A stretch of DNA of 11,061 nt from CAZLGO01 sp964559295 (GCA_964559295.1 CAZLGO010000057.1:1-11061), one strand, 5' to 3'; counted from the first letter of the stretch, positions 1 to 6,761 are shown. Translations and numbers: made by a program. Notes: generated by a model from the sequence alone, not told the origin.

Positions 1-295
1 TTCCCTTGTATGATTTTACAGGTCGAAGATTTGCATAGAGATCCAGTTCTTGTCTCATTTTCACTATAACGTCTGCTGCTGATTCTCCAGCAGCTCCAAA
101 AAGACATGCCCTCGATTTTCTTACTGCATCAATTGTCTCTTGTGGTAGGGCAACACCTGTTTTTTCGGCATATTCATCCCCTGCATCAGCGAACGTGTAA
201 ACAAAGTCGATGTTTAGGGCATCTAAAACATGTAATGCTCCTCTCATAACTTCTTTTCCAATACCATCTCCAGGTATTACAGTTATTTTGTACAT
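1..295 (-). CDS. leuB: 3-isopropylmalate dehydrogenase, N-terminal part (cut by window edge)
   Basis: NAD-dependent beta-decarboxylating dehydrogenase that oxidises 3-isopropylmalate to 2-oxoisocaproate, the third leucine-specific step, in the cytoplasm. Only the first 98 residues are in the window; the family is usually about 330-350 residues. They show the N-terminal nucleotide-fold signature VIPGDGIGKEV (6-16), the FGAAGE segment (66-71) and the substrate-binding region with R81 and LYANLRP (86-92). As I remember them, these blocks resemble the methanogen leucine enzyme more than its coenzyme B paralogue AksF. The chosen start is the ATG at 295, with GGTG five bases upstream (plus-strand 301-304). 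An in-frame ATG at 310 would add five residues that include this ribosome-binding site, so it is less likely. The gene is third in leuC-leuD-leuB, 34 bp after leuD. Family is certain; leucine rather than homoisocitrate specificity is inferred from residues and context. Confidence 0.88.
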   Translation of the reverse strand, partial: MYKITVIPGDGIGKEVMRGALHVLDALNIDFVYTFADAGDEYAEKTGVALPQETIDAVRKSRACLFGAAGESAADVIVKMRQELDLYANLRPVKSYKG

Positions 296-329
296 AAAGA
301 CACCATTCATTGTTTAATTTTCGATTGTA

Positions 330-827
330 TTATTCTTTTATTTCCCCCAACTTATCTTTTAAGTAAGGGATCAATCCACCCTTATTTAGAATTTTAAGCA
401 TAAATTTTGGCATACTTTTTGCTTCAAACTCCTTCTTGGTATTAAGATCTTTTAAAATTCCTTTTTTCATGTCAATTTCAATTTCATCTCCATCTGATAC
501 GTGTTTTGAGATATCTTTGCATTCTAAAAGAGGAAGTCCAATATTTATGGCGTTTCGATAAAATATTCGTGCAAATGATTCTGCAACCACTGCAGAAATT
601 CCTGCACCCTTAAGGGCAATTGGAGCATGTTCTCTTGACGAACCACACCCGAAGTTTTTGCCAGCTACTATGATATCTCCTTTTTTGATTTTTTTTGCAA
701 AGGAAGAGTCAATTCCTTCCATAACATGCTTTGCAAGTTCCTTCTCATCCTTTAGAACCAGATATCTTCCAGGGATTATCACATCAGTGTCAATATCATC
801 TCCGAATTTCCAAACCTTTCCTTTCAT
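330..827 (-). CDS. leuD: 3-isopropylmalate dehydratase small subunit
   Basis: Small (swivelling-domain) subunit of isopropylmalate isomerase. With LeuC it converts 2-isopropylmalate to 3-isopropylmalate. The 165-residue length is normal for archaeal free-standing LeuD-type subunits. Visible blocks are DDIDTDVIIPGRYL (10-23) and GCGSSREHAP (60-69), the latter carrying the catalytic serine/arginine pair S64-R65. The flexible loop that separates isopropylmalate isomerase from methanogen homoaconitase reads YLVL (22-25). Homoaconitase small subunits have YLRT at this place (Arg26 in M. jannaschii MJ1271), while the leucine enzyme has Val, so LeuD is preferred over AksE/HacB. The start ATG at 827 has AAAAGGTG five bases upstream (833-840). 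That ribosome-binding site abuts the leuC stop (840-842), and the 12-bp gap suggests coupled translation in one operon. Confidence 0.93.
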   Translation of the reverse strand: MKGKVWKFGDDIDTDVIIPGRYLVLKDEKELAKHVMEGIDSSFAKKIKKGDIIVAGKNFGCGSSREHAPIALKGAGISAVVAESFARIFYRNAINIGLPLLECKDISKHVSDGDEIEIDMKKGILKDLNTKKEFEAKSMPKFMLKILNKGGLIPYLKDKLGEIKE

Positions 828-832
828 TTTAG

Positions 833-840
833 CACCTTTT
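833..840 (-). promoter_or_regulatory. Ribosome-binding site of leuD
   Basis: Read on the minus strand this is AAAAGGTG, five bases before the leuD ATG at 827. Its first base is shared with the leuC stop codon, consistent with translational coupling within the leu operon. Confidence 0.75.
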
Positions 841-2099
841 CATTTTATACTTCTCGGATCAATGATCTTTCCATAGATCGCAGATGCTGCTGCAACCGCT
901 GCTGAGCTGAGATAAACTTCAGATTCTGGACTTCCCTGTCTTCCTCTGAAATTCCTGTTTGATGTTGAAAGACTTACTTCTCCTGGTCCAAGAAGCCCGA
1001 TGTGTCCACCAAGACATGGTCCACAACAAGGGTTACAGACTAACGCTCCAGAATCTACAAAGATTTTAATGAGTCCTTCGTCAAGAGCTCTCATGTAAAC
1101 CTCTCTTGATGCTGGTATAACAAGCATCCGTACGTGTCTTGATACCTCACGCCCCTTCATGATCTTTGCTGCAACTCGAAGATCATCTAAACGCCCGTTT
1201 GTGCATGATCCAAGGAAAACCTGATCGATGTGGGTTCCCTCAACTTCTAAGACAGGACGAACGTTATCAACATTGTGAGGACAAGCAATTTGTGGTTCTA
1301 AATCGCTTACATCGATGTGTATTGTCTCAAGAGATGGAGCATCCTCATCGCTTTTCATTATCTCAAAAGATTTATTCGATCTCTTTTTAACATATTCAAT
1401 GGTTTTATCATCTGGTTCTACAAGGCCTGTTTTACCACCCATCTCAACTGCCATGTTACAAAGAACCATTCTATCAGATACAGACATATCCTTGGTTAGT
1501 TCTCCTGCAAATTCGCATGCTTTATAGTTTGCACCATCTGCGCCAATTTTTCCTATAATTTGGAGCACAACGTCCTTTGCATGAACATAATCACCAAGAG
1601 AGCCTTCTATTTCAAATTTTATGGTTTCTGGTACCTTAAACCATAATTTGCCTGTTGCAAAGACCATTGCCATATCTGTTGATCCTATTCCTGTTGAAAA
1701 AGCCCCGAGAGCGCCATGGGTACATGTATGTGAATCCGTCCCAACTACAACTTCTCCAGGGAGAATATGTCCCTTTTCAGGAAGAACCTGATGGCACACA
1801 CCCTCTCTAACATCATAAAAATTGGATATTCCTTGTTTTTTGACAAATTTTCGCATGATTATATGATTGCAGGCTGCATCAGGTGAATCTGCAGGCACCT
1901 GGTGGTCGAATATCACAACGATCCTTTCAGGATCCCAGACTTTAGAGGTGCCTATTTTATTAAATGATTCTACAGATAATGGTCCTGTTAAATCATGGGT
2001 CATTGCCACATCTATATTTGCCATTACTATTTCTCCGGCTTCTGCTTCTTTTTTACCAGAAGCTTTTGCGAGTATTTTCTCTGCCATTGTCATAGACAT
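840..2099 (-). CDS. leuC: 3-isopropylmalate dehydratase large subunit
   Basis: Catalytic [4Fe-4S] subunit of isopropylmalate isomerase (aconitase superfamily); it pairs with LeuD in leucine synthesis. Its 419 residues match the usual archaeal/HacA-type length. The three iron-sulfur ligands are evident: C299 in GSCTNGR (297-303), and C359 and C362 in CGPC. Further family blocks are FDHQVP (64-69), GTDSHTCTHGALGAF (120-134) with an active-site histidine, and NRNFRGRQGSP (381-391), which carries substrate-binding arginines. Three in-frame Met codons occur at the start (1, 3, 5); the first is chosen because a full AAGGAGGT lies six bases upstream. It is the first gene of the leftward leu operon and diverges from rpa across 198 bp. 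Methanogens also carry a close paralogue for coenzyme B synthesis (AksD). The large subunit alone does not decide between them, so the call rests on the adjacent LeuD loop. Confidence 0.93.
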   Translation of the reverse strand: MSMTMAEKILAKASGKKEAEAGEIVMANIDVAMTHDLTGPLSVESFNKIGTSKVWDPERIVVIFDHQVPADSPDAACNHIIMRKFVKKQGISNFYDVREGVCHQVLPEKGHILPGEVVVGTDSHTCTHGALGAFSTGIGSTDMAMVFATGKLWFKVPETIKFEIEGSLGDYVHAKDVVLQIIGKIGADGANYKACEFAGELTKDMSVSDRMVLCNMAVEMGGKTGLVEPDDKTIEYVKKRSNKSFEIMKSDEDAPSLETIHIDVSDLEPQIACPHNVDNVRPVLEVEGTHIDQVFLGSCTNGRLDDLRVAAKIMKGREVSRHVRMLVIPASREVYMRALDEGLIKIFVDSGALVCNPCCGPCLGGHIGLLGPGEVSLSTSNRNFRGRQGSPESEVYLSSAAVAAASAIYGKIIDPRSIK

Positions 2100-2105
2100 G
2101 TGTGA

Positions 2106-2113
2106 ACCTCCTT
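2106..2113 (-). promoter_or_regulatory. Strong ribosome-binding site of leuC
   Basis: On the minus strand this reads AAGGAGGT, near-perfect complementarity to archaeal 16S rRNA 3' ends, six bases before the ATG at 2099. It decides between three closely spaced Met codons in favour of the first, and implies that the leuC transcript has a leader. Confidence 0.85.
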
Positions 2114-2151
2114 ATGTCTTTATATCATTAACTTAAATATGAAACTACGTT

Positions 2152-2164
2152 GTTCATGTTCATG
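2152..2164. repeat. Tandem GTTCATG repeat upstream of leuC
   Basis: GTTCATGTTCATG is two overlapping copies of GTTCATG with a 6-bp period, about 53 bp upstream of the leuC start. It is a possible regulator half-site pair or just a short chance repeat. Confidence 0.35.
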
Positions 2165-2233
2165 TAAATATGGAATATCTATTTAGAAAAATATAAATAT
2201 AACAAATTAAAGATATTTTTTAATATTATATTT

Positions 2234-2260
2234 CAATATAGATAAGCAAATACTATATTG
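2234..2260. repeat. Operator-like inverted repeat upstream of rpa
   Basis: A perfect 8-bp inverted repeat, CAATATAG (2234-2241) and CTATATTG (2253-2260), with an 11-bp spacer. Arm centres are 19 bp apart, close to two helical turns, as expected for a dimeric DNA-binding protein. It ends 37 bp before the rpa ATG, and its right arm is part of a 14-bp-spaced direct repeat of TACTATAT (2251-2258 and 2265-2272). No regulator is identified; the AT-rich background makes chance occurrence possible. Confidence 0.4.
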
Positions 2261-2297
2261 TATCTACTATATATCAATTGTAAGAAGAGGGATAAAT

Positions 2298-4310
2298 ATG
2301 AAAGATGCCATAAGGGACGAATATCAAAAGATCAAGGACAAGATTTCATACGATGATTTCCTGGCGAGAATGGAGGAAATGAAGAAGGAATATGAAGACG
2401 TAAGTTTTATGGACGATCTTGATGTTGCAAGGATGGTGGTGGGCGAGTTCAAGGATGAGAAAAATACCTCACATAGGGATAAAAGCTTCAAGATATCTGA
2501 TCTGGAAGTTGGAATAGACGATGCCAGCATCATAGGCAGAGTTATGAGAATCTCGAACATAAAAACATTTACAACAAGAAAGGGTCGAGACGGTAAGGTT
2601 GCAAATCTTATGATTGCAGATGATACTGGAAAAATGAGGGTTGTTTTATGGAATGAGAAGGTAGCTTTGCTTAAAAAGATCAAGGAAGGAGATGTTATAA
2701 AAATAGGAAATGCGCAAGTCAAGGATGGTTTCAGATCCGATGAAATACACTTACAGAGCAGATCCACCATTGTAAAACTTGAAGATAGTGCCTTCGAACA
2801 CCTGCCACCCTACAGGGAAGATATAATCAACATAGCTGACATCAAAGAAGGAATGGAAGTTAATGTAATTGCAAGAATCAAAAGGATCTCGAGAGTAAGA
2901 AGATTTGAAAGCGATGGAAGGGAGGGAAAGGTTGTATCACTTGAACTTCAAGATGAAACTGGTACCATACCCTTTACATTATGGAACAGGGACGTTAAGC
3001 TTATAGACGAACTGAATCTCGGTGAAGGAGATTCTGTAAAAATACTTGGTGCACAAAGTAGAGTAAGAAACGGTGAAATTTCCCTGACGCAATCATGGAT
3101 TGGAAGGATAATAAAAGGCGACTTTGATGTGCCAGAGCATGAAGAGGTGATTTTAAAGCTGGCAGATGCCCATGAGATGAAAGATGTTACTGTAATGGGC
3201 GTTGTAACTAAAATACAAGATAGCATAAATTTCGAGCGGGCAGATGGAACTACTGGAGCTGTAAGATCTATTGTAATTGCAGATGACACCGGATCCATAA
3301 AAGTCACCCTATGGAACGAGGACGCAGACCTTAGGATCAAAAAAGGAGACATTCTAAAGATAATCGGCGGAAACATCGAATTTGATGAATATTCAGAAAC
3401 AGGATACAGAGTCAATACCAACTGGAGCACCAGGATAATCATAAATCCGGATTCAAATAATTCTTTGATAAAGGTATTAGAGGAGTATAAAAAACATCTC
3501 AAACCAGTTAAAATCGAAGATTTAAAAGATTTTGAGGATGAAGGAGAAGAAGTGGACATAGTAGGAAGGATCATAGGTGTTAACGAACTAAGGGAATTTC
3601 AAAGAAGTGACGGTACAGCAGGGGTTGTAAGAACAGTCGAAATTGCAGACGATACTGGATTTGTGAGAGCCTCATTTTGGGATGACAAGGTGGATATCGG
3701 ATTTAATATAGGTGATGCTATAAAAATAGAAAATGCAAGAACCAGATTTGGAATTAAAAATATTGAACTCAGTGTTGGGAAAACAGCTAGAGTAATGAAA
3801 GCCTCTGAAAACGATATGGAAGGTCTCCCTCCCCTCGACAAGCTTGAAGAGATGATCTATAAAACCAAGAAAATAGAGGAAATAGAGGAGGATGATCGTA
3901 ACATCAAAGTAACCGGACAGATAATAGAGGCCTACGGTGAGAGAATACTCTATGAGATGTGTCCCAACTGTAACAAAAGACTTGAATTTATTGACGATGC
4001 CTATATCTGTGATCTATGTGGAGAAGAAATACAGGATCCAAATTACCTTATGATAATCCCCTGTGTCATAGAAGATGATACAGATAGTATAAGGGTTACC
4101 TTCTTCAGGAAACAGGCTGAAGAACTAATTGGAATGACAACACAAGAAGCACATGATGTGATTGATAAGACAGCAGATGAGGGATCTCTTGCAGAAAAGA
4201 TCGATGATCTGACTGGTAAAAACATCACCATAATCGCTGATGCAAACTTCGATGAATACAATGAAGAGATAAGACTTAACGCAAGAAAGATAGTCGACAT
4301 GAAATTTTAA
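2298..4310 (+). CDS. rpa: Replication protein A (single-chain, multiple OB folds with zinc finger)
   Basis: Single-stranded-DNA-binding protein for replication, repair and recombination. This 670-residue chain has an N-terminal charged helical part (1-60) and then four OB-fold repeats at roughly 65-160, 178-272, 286-382 and 404-500. Each has the same core: ADDTG...LWNE (107-120), QDETG...LWN (218-230), ADDTG...LWNE (328-341) and ADDTG...FWDD (450-463). The C-terminal region (about 525-670) is a fifth OB-like unit containing a zinc finger, C555-x2-C558 ... C571-x2-C574, and a diverged DDT...VTFF strand pair. The core motif is still visible as a DNA repeat at 2613-2630, 2946-2963, 3276-3293 and 3642-3659. 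The start ATG follows a GAGGG ribosome-binding site at about 2286-2290. The reading frame is unbroken. It precedes radA by 38 bp including a run of N, so the two are probably co-transcribed. Confidence 0.94.
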   Translation: MKDAIRDEYQKIKDKISYDDFLARMEEMKKEYEDVSFMDDLDVARMVVGEFKDEKNTSHRDKSFKISDLEVGIDDASIIGRVMRISNIKTFTTRKGRDGKVANLMIADDTGKMRVVLWNEKVALLKKIKEGDVIKIGNAQVKDGFRSDEIHLQSRSTIVKLEDSAFEHLPPYREDIINIADIKEGMEVNVIARIKRISRVRRFESDGREGKVVSLELQDETGTIPFTLWNRDVKLIDELNLGEGDSVKILGAQSRVRNGEISLTQSWIGRIIKGDFDVPEHEEVILKLADAHEMKDVTVMGVVTKIQDSINFERADGTTGAVRSIVIADDTGSIKVTLWNEDADLRIKKGDILKIIGGNIEFDEYSETGYRVNTNWSTRIIINPDSNNSLIKVLEEYKKHLKPVKIEDLKDFEDEGEEVDIVGRIIGVNELREFQRSDGTAGVVRTVEIADDTGFVRASFWDDKVDIGFNIGDAIKIENARTRFGIKNIELSVGKTARVMKASENDMEGLPPLDKLEEMIYKTKKIEEIEEDDRNIKVTGQIIEAYGERILYEMCPNCNKRLEFIDDAYICDLCGEEIQDPNYLMIIPCVIEDDTDSIRVTFFRKQAEELIGMTTQEAHDVIDKTADEGSLAEKIDDLTGKNITIIADANFDEYNEEIRLNARKIVDMKF

Positions 4311-4324
4311 GTTTCTAAAACCTG

Positions 4325-4332
4325 AAAGGAGA
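4325..4332 (+). promoter_or_regulatory. Ribosome-binding site of radA
   Basis: AAAGGAGA between rpa and radA. If the ten-N run is taken literally, the core GGAG is 17 bases from the start codon, too far for efficient use. If the N run is a placeholder and the contigs nearly abut, the spacing falls to about 7, which is normal. Confidence 0.7.
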
Positions 4333-4339
4333 TTGAAAA

Positions 4340-4349
4340 NNNNNNNNNN
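4340..4349. other. Assembly gap (run of 10 N) at the radA start codon
   Basis: Ten unresolved bases sit between the radA ribosome-binding site and radA codon 2; the last N is the first base of the start codon (NTG at 4349-4351). The size of exactly ten suggests a scaffolding placeholder rather than a measured gap. Confidence 0.95.
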
Positions 4350-5284
4350 TGGTTGAATTAGAAGAGTTACCCAATGTCGGAGAAAAAACTGCAGAAAAAT
4401 TGAGAGAAGCAGGTTTTGCTGATACCATGAGACTTGCAACAACCACAGCAAAGGAACTTAGCGTAAGAGCTGAAATTGGAGAAGGTGTTGCAGAAAAAGT
4501 AATAGAAGCTGCAAGAAAAGCTGAGCAAATTGATTTTGAAACTGCATTTGATGTCATGGAAAGGCGAAAGGACGTTGGAAGAATAACAACAGGAAGTAAG
4601 GCGTTAGATGAGCTTATAGGTGGTGGAATAGAAACTCAGGCTATAACGGAAGTTTTTGGTGAATATGGTTCAGGAAAAAGCCAGATATGTCATGAAGTTG
4701 TTGTTACAGTTCAACTTCCACCTGAAAAGGGTGGTCTTGATGGAGAAGCTGTATTTCTTGATACTGAAAACACATTCAGACCTGAGAGAATAAAACAAAT
4801 TGCAGCTGCATTCGAACTTGACGAAGAAGAAGTTTTACATAAAATACTCGTTGCAAGGGCATTCAATTCAAACCACCAAATGTTAATGGCAGAGAAGGTC
4901 AATGACCTGATACAAAGCGGCAGAAATATCAGGATTGTTGTGGTTGATTCCTTAACTTCACATTTTAGAGCTGAATACGTAGGAAGAGAATCACTTGCTG
5001 CGAGGCAACAGAAGTTAAATCAGCACCTCCATACTCTACAAAGCATTGCAAATACCTACAACGCTGCAATATTTGTCACAAATCAAGTCCAAGCAAGACC
5101 AGATGCCTTTTTTGGAAGTCCAACGAAAGCTATTGGTGGGCATGTGTTAGGACATGCTGCAACTTACAGAATATGGCTTAAAAAAGGAATGGCTGGAAAA
5201 AGAATCGCCAGACTAGTGGATAGTCCACACCTACCAGAAGGGGAATGCGTTTTCAAGATCGCTACTGAGGGAATCGTTGATTAA
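4349..5284 (+). CDS. radA: DNA repair and recombination protein RadA (archaeal RecA/Rad51)
   Basis: ATP-dependent recombinase that forms filaments on single-stranded DNA and catalyses homologous pairing and strand exchange. The start is placed at NTG (4349-4351), first base unresolved. The next codons give VELEELPNVGEKTAEKL, the conserved N-terminal helix-hairpin-helix region, and a total of 311 residues, the normal archaeal length. Starting at the TTG at 4400 would remove half of that hairpin. Domains are: HhH DNA-binding domain (about 5-58), linker with the filament-assembly motif FETAF (63-67), ATPase core with Walker A GEYGSGKSQ (104-112), Walker B IVVVD ending at D190, and the L2 DNA-binding loop region with FFGSPTKAIGG. 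No intein or frameshift is seen. It follows rpa, matching its role of loading on RPA-coated DNA, and is followed by a terminator-like hairpin. Confidence 0.96.
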   Translation, partial: XVELEELPNVGEKTAEKLREAGFADTMRLATTTAKELSVRAEIGEGVAEKVIEAARKAEQIDFETAFDVMERRKDVGRITTGSKALDELIGGGIETQAITEVFGEYGSGKSQICHEVVVTVQLPPEKGGLDGEAVFLDTENTFRPERIKQIAAAFELDEEEVLHKILVARAFNSNHQMLMAEKVNDLIQSGRNIRIVVVDSLTSHFRAEYVGRESLAARQQKLNQHLHTLQSIANTYNAAIFVTNQVQARPDAFFGSPTKAIGGHVLGHAATYRIWLKKGMAGKRIARLVDSPHLPEGECVFKIATEGIVD

Positions 5285-5305
5285 CCTATATTGGTAATTC
5301 GATTG

Positions 5306-5334
5306 TGGAAAATTCTTCCAAATTTTTATTTTTT
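5306..5334 (+). terminator. Hairpin and T-tract after radA
   Basis: A 5-bp stem, TGGAA (5306-5310) with TTCCA (5316-5320), loop of 5, followed by a T-rich tract (about 5323-5334). It sits 21 bp after the radA stop, fitting the end of the rpa-radA transcript. Archaeal termination depends mainly on the T-tract. Confidence 0.55.
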
Positions 5335-5375
5335 AGTTTATGGGATAAAAAAGTAAAAAAGAAAGGTAGAGTCTA

Positions 5376-5384
5376 TTTTTATAT
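5376..5384 (+). promoter_or_regulatory. TATA box of the AEC permease gene
   Basis: TTTTTATAT lies about 26 bp before the first ATG of the permease gene. No ribosome-binding site precedes that ATG, so a leaderless transcript starting at or near 5406 is the simplest reading. Confidence 0.45.
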
Positions 5385-5405
5385 CTGAAAGAACAATGAA
5401 TAGAT

Positions 5406-6311
5406 ATGATGAAGTCCCTCGCTACAATTATCTCAATTATAGCAATGGTGGCAATTGGCTATGCTTCAAAAAAAATCGGTATATTAAAGGCAGAAGATTC
5501 TACCATTCTAAATAAAATCGTTGTAAACATAGCCATACCGTCTCTCATATTTTTGGCAATGTATACTGCAGATATATCTTATATTCGCCTTATGGTACCG
5601 ATACCCCTTATATGCATCCTCATGGGGTTCATTTGTGGTGCATTAGCTTATGTGTTTTCAAAAATAAAAGGTTACTCAAAAAAAACGCGTTGGAGCATCA
5701 TATCAGCCACCGCGATGGTAAATTCTGGTTTTCTTGGATATCCTGTTGTATTGGGAGTATTTGGAAGAGAAGGGCTTATAAGGGCCATTTTTTATGATAT
5801 GGGTACTGTGATTCTTTTTATAAGTTTTGGAATCCTATTTTTGCTGATGTTTGGAGGAAAGTACTCCACAATTGCAAAAAGGGCATTGATATTTCCTCCA
5901 TTGTGGCGAATCATTTTAGGAATCTTGGCGAATTTTTTAAACCTGAATATAGGATATGTGGCATCCAGTATTCTGAAATATTTAAGTGAATCAGCTATAC
6001 CACTTATAATGATATCCTTAGGGCTTTCTCTTGAGGTTAGAGGAATAAAAGAATATTTTGATGCAGCGTACTTTGTGACATTCATAAGATTAATCGCCTC
6101 CCCCATAATAGCCTTCACTATTGTATATATTCTGGGAATGGGAGGTCTTGAGAGAACTGTTACAATTGTTGAAGCTGCAATGCCATCAGCCATGCTCACT
6201 TTGGTTTTGGCATTGACTTATGATTTGGATGTTGACTCAACTGCAGCATGCATCTTTTTAAGCACGATCTTGAGCATGATATCTATTCCCCTAGTTTTGG
6301 TGTTTTTATGA
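5406..6311 (+). CDS. AEC-family (auxin efflux carrier-like) membrane transporter
   Basis: Integral membrane permease of the AEC family (Pfam membrane transport protein, PF03547). Members move organic anions or other small solutes; the substrate here cannot be told. The 301 residues carry about ten hydrophobic segments at roughly 5-24, 36-53, 63-85, 98-118, 127-150, 161-180, 194-209, 221-243, 250-270 and 278-300, in two halves. Family-like marks are GYASKKIGILK near the N terminus, NIAIPSLIF (41-49), NSGFLGYP (106-113) and AAMPSAM (257-263). Two consecutive ATG codons (5406 and 5409) start the gene; no ribosome-binding site is visible, and a TATA box 26 bp upstream suggests a leaderless mRNA. 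Its stop overlaps the start of the DUF1232 gene (ATGA), so the two are translationally coupled. It lies between radA and hdrA, which gives no hint of substrate. Confidence 0.85.
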   Translation: MMKSLATIISIIAMVAIGYASKKIGILKAEDSTILNKIVVNIAIPSLIFLAMYTADISYIRLMVPIPLICILMGFICGALAYVFSKIKGYSKKTRWSIISATAMVNSGFLGYPVVLGVFGREGLIRAIFYDMGTVILFISFGILFLLMFGGKYSTIAKRALIFPPLWRIILGILANFLNLNIGYVASSILKYLSESAIPLIMISLGLSLEVRGIKEYFDAAYFVTFIRLIASPIIAFTIVYILGMGGLERTVTIVEAAMPSAMLTLVLALTYDLDVDSTAACIFLSTILSMISIPLVLVFL

Positions 6312-6694
6312 TAAAAAACTGGAAGGAAAAGGTAAGGAAGTTAAAAACCGAAACTTATGCTCTTTATTTAGCCTATAAAGATCCTCGGGTTCCATGGTAT
6401 GCTAAGGTCCTTATAGTTGCAATTGTTGGTTATGCTTTAAGTCCAATAGATCTAATTCCTGATTTTATACCTATTTTGGGATACGTTGATGATTTGATTA
6501 TTATACCTGCGGGGATTTCTTTAGCACTGAAAATGATTCCGGGAGAAGTTCTCAAAGAATGTAGAGAAAAGGCAAAGATAGAATTTAAAAAAGATAAACC
6601 TAAAAACTGGGTTGCAGCATCTATCATTATTATTATCTGGTTATTACTGGTTTTTTTGGCTGTAGCTTTTTTTTGGAAGATTTTTTTAAAATAA
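6308..6694 (+). CDS. DUF1232 / YkvA-like small membrane protein
   Basis: Protein of 128 residues of unknown function. It carries the DUF1232 (YkvA, PF06803) signature: YALSPIDLIPDFIPILGYVDDL at residues 42-63, where the SPIDLIPDF and GYVDDL blocks are typical. A basic N-terminal stretch (2-15) and a very hydrophobic C-terminal segment (about 104-126) make a membrane location likely; an extra C-terminal anchor beyond the DUF1232 core is seen. The ATG at 6308 overlaps the permease TGA as ATGA, supporting this start and coupled expression. An ATG at 6248 in the same frame would run 20 codons into the permease gene and lacks family similarity. A weak GGTG (6299-6302) lies upstream. No convincing terminator follows, so read-through towards hdrA is possible. 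DUF1232 proteins are widespread in bacteria and archaea without an agreed role. Confidence 0.85.
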   Translation: MIKNWKEKVRKLKTETYALYLAYKDPRVPWYAKVLIVAIVGYALSPIDLIPDFIPILGYVDDLIIIPAGISLALKMIPGEVLKECREKAKIEFKKDKPKNWVAASIIIIIWLLLVFLAVAFFWKIFLK

Positions 6695-6753
6695 GGATCT
6701 TTGAGGAAATTTATCCTATATAAATAGTTTTATAAAAAAGTCAAATAGAAATA

Positions 6754-6761
6754 TTTATAAA
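6754..6761 (+). promoter_or_regulatory. TATA box of hdrA
   Basis: TTTATAAA preceded by a purine-rich AGAAAT, a plausible BRE-TATA pair. The expected start, about 25 bp downstream, falls near 6782, giving a leader of about 50 nt containing both direct-repeat copies. A second TATA-like site (TATATAAATAG, 6717-6727) lies further upstream. Confidence 0.6.

Larger units (their letters stand above)
2114..2297. promoter_or_regulatory. Divergent leuC/rpa promoter region
   Basis: Very AT-rich spacer between two divergent genes; no ORF or RNA gene is seen. TATA-like candidates are 2191-2200 (ATATAAATAT, readable on either strand), 2133-2140 for leuC on the minus strand, and 2224-2233 or 2267-2274 for rpa. 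The closest leuC box (2133-2140) would put the transcription start inside the leuC ribosome-binding site, so a box further away is more plausible for leuC. The spacer also holds a tandem GTTCATG repeat (2152-2164) and an 8-bp inverted repeat (2234-2260). Which TATA box is used cannot be decided from sequence. Confidence 0.5.

Noticed and set aside
330..2099. Assignment as aksDE (homoaconitase, coenzyme B synthesis)
   Set aside because: The LeuD loop is YLVL rather than YLRT, and the neighbouring dehydrogenase looks like LeuB. This remains an inference from residues.
658..2136. Plus-strand open frames opposite leuD and leuC
   Set aside because: Short, without motifs or ribosome-binding sites, and fully explained by the conserved genes on the other strand.
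2324..4300. Long open frames on the minus strand opposite rpa (for example 2948-3574, 208 codons)
   Set aside because: They lie opposite conserved OB folds. Their Ser/Phe/Ile/Leu-rich translations are what the reverse complement of Glu/Lys/Asp codons produces. No ribosome-binding site or family motif is seen.
6248..6307. Upstream start for the DUF1232 gene
   Set aside because: It would overlap the permease by 20 codons with no family similarity; the ATGA overlap at 6308 gives the normal start.
6694..6717. Hairpin AGGAT...ATCCT after the DUF1232 gene as a terminator
   Set aside because: Only a 5-bp stem around a 14-nt loop and no T-tract follows, so it is not supported.
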